Part shown: positions 61,405 through 64,000 of the stretch, in pieces
Layout of the letters: each line of letters begins with the position of its first letter
Numbering within the stretch: position 1 is the stretch's first letter
NCBI RefSeq assembly: GCF_014268275.3
Contig: NZ_CP077084.1
Coordinates: 4,464,001 to 4,528,000, forward strand
Direction of reading: 5' to 3'
DNA length: 64,000 nt
DNA from: Pseudomonas tritici
Lineage (GTDB): Bacteria > Pseudomonadota > Gammaproteobacteria > Pseudomonadales > Pseudomonadaceae
The notes under the pieces: model-generated
Database searches by the model: none
The model's input: only the letters and a program-made list of their open reading frames with translations
Told to the model about the DNA's origin: nothing
Program-made: the position numbers and the translations under genes

Positions 61405-62694
61405 ATGCGCGAAGCGTTGAATCAAGGCCTGATCGACTTCCTCAAGGCCTCCCCTACTCCTTTTCATGCCACTGCCGCCCTGGCCCAGCGCCTGGAAGCG
61501 GCCGGTTTCCAGCGTCTCGACGAGCGCGAGACCTGGACCACCGAAGCCAACGGGCGCTATTACGTGACCCGCAACGATTCCTCGATCATTGCCTTCAAGC
61601 TTGGCCGCCATTCGCCGCTGCAGGGCGGTATTCGCCTGGTCGGCGCCCACACCGACAGCCCATGCCTGCGCGTCAAACCTCAGCCGGAGCTGCAACGCCA
61701 GGGTTTCTGGCAGTTGGGTGTGGAAGTCTATGGCGGTGCACTGCTGGCGCCGTGGTTCGACCGTGATCTGTCCCTGGCTGGCCGCGTGACCTTCCGCCGT
61801 GACGGCAAGGTCGAAAGCCAGTTGATCGATTTCAAGCTGCCCATCGCCATCATCCCCAACCTGGCCATTCACCTGAACCGTGAAGCCAACCAGGGTTGGC
61901 CGATCAATGCCCAGACCGAGCTGCCGCCGATCCTCGCGCAATTTGCCGGTGACGAGCGCGTAGACTTCCGTGCCGTGCTCACTGAGCAGCTGGCACGGGA
62001 ACACGGGCTGAACGCCGACGTAGTGCTGGACTACGAGTTGAGCTTCTACGACACCCAAAGTGCCGCCGTGATTGGCCTGAACGGTGACTTCATCGCCGGC
62101 GCGCGCCTCGACAACCTGCTGTCGTGCTACGCCGGCCTGCAAGCCTTGCTCACCAGCGAGACCGATGAAACCTGCGTGCTGGTGTGCAACGACCACGAAG
62201 AAGTCGGCTCCTGCTCGGCGTGCGGCGCGGATGGCCCGATGCTGGAACAGACCCTGCGTCGCCTGCTACCAGAGGGTGATGAATTCGTACGCACCATTCA
62301 GAAATCTCTGTTGGTGTCTGCGGACAACGCCCACGGCGTGCACCCAAACTACGCCGAGAAGCACGACGCCAATCACGGCCCCAAGCTCAACGCGGGCCCG
62401 GTGATCAAGGTCAACAGCAACCAGCGCTACGCCACCAACAGCGAAACCGCAGGGTTCTTCCGTCACTTGTGCATGGCACAGGAAGTGCCAGTGCAGAGCT
62501 TTGTGGTGCGCAGCGACATGGGTTGCGGCTCCACCATCGGCCCGATCACCGCCAGCCACCTGGGCGTGCGCACCGTGGACATCGGTTTGCCGACGTTTGC
62601 CATGCACTCGATTCGTGAGCTGTGCGGCAGCCATGACCTGGCGCATTTGGTGAAGGTACTGGGTGCGTTTTATGCGAGCCGTGACCTGCCCTGA
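61405..62694 (+). CDS. apeB: M18-family aminopeptidase
   Basis: This 429-residue zinc aminopeptidase of the M18 (aspartyl aminopeptidase) type has the first metal ligand in [13 protein letters not shown] (His at about 79), the second Asp in [10 protein letters not shown], the Glu pair in [17 protein letters not shown], the Asp of [13 protein letters not shown] and His in [10 protein letters not shown]. It follows a REPIN and is not obviously in an operon. Confidence 0.95.
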   Translation: MREALNQGLIDFLKASPTPFHATAALAQRLEAAGFQRLDERETWTTEANGRYYVTRNDSSIIAFKLGRHSPLQGGIRLVGAHTDSPCLRVKPQPELQRQGFWQLGVEVYGGALLAPWFDRDLSLAGRVTFRRDGKVESQLIDFKLPIAIIPNLAIHLNREANQGWPINAQTELPPILAQFAGDERVDFRAVLTEQLAREHGLNADVVLDYELSFYDTQSAAVIGLNGDFIAGARLDNLLSCYAGLQALLTSETDETCVLVCNDHEEVGSCSACGADGPMLEQTLRRLLPEGDEFVRTIQKSLLVSADNAHGVHPNYAEKHDANHGPKLNAGPVIKVNSNQRYATNSETAGFFRHLCMAQEVPVQSFVVRSDMGCGSTIGPITASHLGVRTVDIGLPTFAMHSIRELCGSHDLAHLVKVLGAFYASRDLP

Positions 62695-62715
62695 TTCAGG
62701 GCCGGATGGGGTTTA

Positions 62716-62749
62716 AAATGTGGGAGCGGACTTGCTCGCTCCCACATTT
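62716..62749. repeat. Single REP hairpin behind the M18 aminopeptidase gene
   Basis: AAATGTGGGAGCG and CGCTCCCACATTT, 13-base arms with loop GACTTGCT, 22 bases after the aminopeptidase stop. It differs from the copy at 56204 only in the loop. Confidence 0.9.
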
Positions 62750-62840
62750 GGTTCTGTGCACACCTGATCTGCATCACCTGCACTTTCTGCGATCCGACCT
62801 AGACTTGTCAGTATTCCCACTCCGACAAGGCCGTCGCACC

Positions 62841-63017
62841 ATGATCTCCATGTCCTCTTTCCACGCCATGCTTATCCCGATTCTGATCGGCATGATCCTG
62901 TTGGCTGTAGGCTTCAACTTTCGTGACAAGCCCCTCGGCGTCTTCGGCATGTGGGTCGGCATGCTGCTGATCCTGGGCACCGTGGTGTACAAGATCCTCG
63001 CCAAACTGGCCGAATGA
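62841..63017 (+). CDS. Small two-segment membrane protein
   Basis: This 58-residue protein has two hydrophobic segments (about 9-25 and 33-52) separated by a FRDKPLGVFGM loop. Start codons at 62841 and 62850 (ATG) are possible; I used the first. The 3' end is 53 bases before the mechanosensitive-channel gene, so they may be co-transcribed. No family recognised. Confidence 0.72.
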   Translation: MISMSSFHAMLIPILIGMILLAVGFNFRDKPLGVFGMWVGMLLILGTVVYKILAKLAE

Positions 63018-63069
63018 CGATTGCACTCGTACACTCGCTCAACCCGTCGTTTTCAAGGTTGACCGCCTC

Positions 63070-64000
63070 GTGCTTTCCCGTCTGTTTGCCCTGCCCTGCT
63101 ATTGCCTGATTGCCCTGCTCACCTTGCTGCCGCTCACGCCTGCCCAAGCCGTGGGCCTGCCCGGCCTATTGGGTAACAACAGCAAAACCCAGCCCCAGGC
63201 CGACGTGCCACTGGGGCAGTCGTTGGACGAGGTGATCAAGACCCTGGAAAACGACCAGCAGCGCACTCAGTTGCTGAGCGACCTGAAAAAGCTGCGCGCC
63301 GCCACGCAAAAAGCCCAGCCCGCCGCCGAGCAAGGCGTACTAGGGCTCATCGGCAGTACGCTGTCGGGCTTTGAGCAGCAGTTCTCCGGCGAAGACAGCC
63401 CGGTGGAGCGTTGGTCCAACGAAGTCGACCTGGCCAAAGAAGAACTCAGTGCGCTGATGCTGCCGGCCAACGAATGGCTGCCGATCATTTTCGGGTTCGC
63501 CCTTATCCTGGCGGTGTGGAGCCTGCTCGCCGCCGCGCTGATCTGGCTCAGCCACCGCGTCCGCGAACGCTTCGGCCTGCCCGAAGAATTGCCGCAACAC
63601 CCACGCACCTGGGACATGGTGCGCTTCGCGCTGCGCAAGCTCGGCCCATGGCTGATCGCGCTGGTGATCACGGTCTACCTGAGCTATGCCCTGCCCTCGT
63701 CCCTGGGCAAATCCCTGGCGATGGTCTTGGCCTACGCGCTGGTGGTCGGTACCTGCTTCTCTGCCATCTGCGTGATTGCCTTTTCGGTGCTCGACGGCCC
63801 GCATCGCCATCGCGCGCTGTACATCCTGCGTCACCAAGCGTTCCGCCCCCTGTGGTGGATCGGCAGCTTTGCCGCCTTCGGTGAGGCCTTGAGCGACCCG
63901 CGCCTCGTCCTGGCTCTGGGCCAGCACCTGTCACACACTGCCGCGACGATCGCCAATGTCATGGCAGCACTGTCGACCGGTGTGTTTATCCTGCGTTTCC
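63070..64000 (+). CDS. Mechanosensitive ion channel family protein, N-terminal part
   Basis: The frame begins with GTG at 63070 and is still open at base 64000, so only about 310 residues are visible. A signal peptide or anchor (RLFALPCYCLIALLTLLPL) ends near AQA. It is followed by a periplasmic helical domain (about 45-130) and then by several membrane segments beginning at about 141 (IIFGFALILAVWSLLAAALIWL) and running to the window edge. By layout it resembles large MscM/YbdG-like channels with a periplasmic N-domain; the channel domain itself lies outside the window. Confidence 0.7.
   Translation, partial: MLSRLFALPCYCLIALLTLLPLTPAQAVGLPGLLGNNSKTQPQADVPLGQSLDEVIKTLENDQQRTQLLSDLKKLRAATQKAQPAAEQGVLGLIGSTLSGFEQQFSGEDSPVERWSNEVDLAKEELSALMLPANEWLPIIFGFALILAVWSLLAAALIWLSHRVRERFGLPEELPQHPRTWDMVRFALRKLGPWLIALVITVYLSYALPSSLGKSLAMVLAYALVVGTCFSAICVIAFSVLDGPHRHRALYILRHQAFRPLWWIGSFAAFGEALSDPRLVLALGQHLSHTAATIANVMAALSTGVFILRF

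Noticed and set aside
1..64000. CRISPR arrays, tRNA/rRNA genes, prophage or IS elements
   Set aside because: No regularly spaced repeats, no cloverleaf or rRNA-like stretch, and no transposase or integrase frame was found by reading both strands. Small structured RNAs cannot be excluded without a covariance search.

Overview
The window is chromosomal DNA from a Pseudomonas of the fluorescens group. The evidence is the GC-rich coding style, REP/REPIN hairpins built on GTGGGAGC and GTGAGCGGGC arms, the minC-minD-minE order followed by an RluA-type synthase, a purine/ureide catabolic block with membrane-bound PuuD, and a DUF6543-type giant toxin. No rRNA, tRNA, CRISPR array, integrase or insertion sequence was seen.

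Layout: 1-6354 holds core genes (isochorismatase-like fragment, Smr protein, folE, glutaredoxin-like protein) and a LysR-controlled operon (CitMHS transporter, AtuA-like protein and its small companion). 6548-38152 is a roughly 32 kb biosynthetic island. 38332-42790 returns to ordinary genes (GST, MocR-type aminotransferase, MarR regulator, NCS2 permease, LysE exporter). 42777-48041 is one 1754-residue toxin-like gene. 48197-54964 is the urate-to-glyoxylate pathway (HIU hydrolase, PuuE, UraD, allantoicase, ureidoglycolate lyase, PuuD, xanthine/urate permease). 55402-64000 holds an OmpK/Tsx channel, a patatin, LpxL/HtrB, MinCDE, a pseudouridine synthase, M18 aminopeptidase and the start of a mechanosensitive channel.

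The island is the most interesting part. A 19-gene co-directional run (6548-24831) with mostly overlapping or near-abutting genes encodes a fully dissociated thiotemplate pathway. It has two carrier proteins, three AMP-forming ligases, a BtrK/VinO-like PLP decarboxylase expected to act on an aminoacyl-carrier protein, a VOC protein, two acyl-CoA dehydrogenases, an alpha/beta hydrolase, a P450, a MupA/Atu3671-type flavin monooxygenase and five FabH-fold proteins. Two of the FabH-fold proteins have Asp at the nucleophile position, and each is immediately followed by a Cys-bearing partner. This is the size and gene order of PqsB/PqsC, the known Pseudomonas heterodimeric condensing enzyme. A convergent operon (32707-24768) encodes an HlyD/MacB-type exporter, an NtrC-type regulator, its kinase and an Sfp-type phosphopantetheinyl transferase. 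A second minus-strand operon (38152-33927) adds a sixth FabH-fold protein, a third carrier protein, a half-length acyl-CoA dehydrogenase, a MATE exporter and a hydrolase. Good -24/-12 (sigma-54) promoter matches lie before the exporter operon and before the AraC gene, consistent with control by the NtrC-type regulator.

I do not recognise the product. The parts suggest a small amine- or amino-acid-derived compound assembled by FabH-type condensations rather than a modular polyketide. Operator-like palindromes also stand out: TTGTATACAA at the purine genes, a duplicated GTCAA-N5-TTGAC site at the MarR gene, and ATTC-N11-GAAT at the LysR gene.
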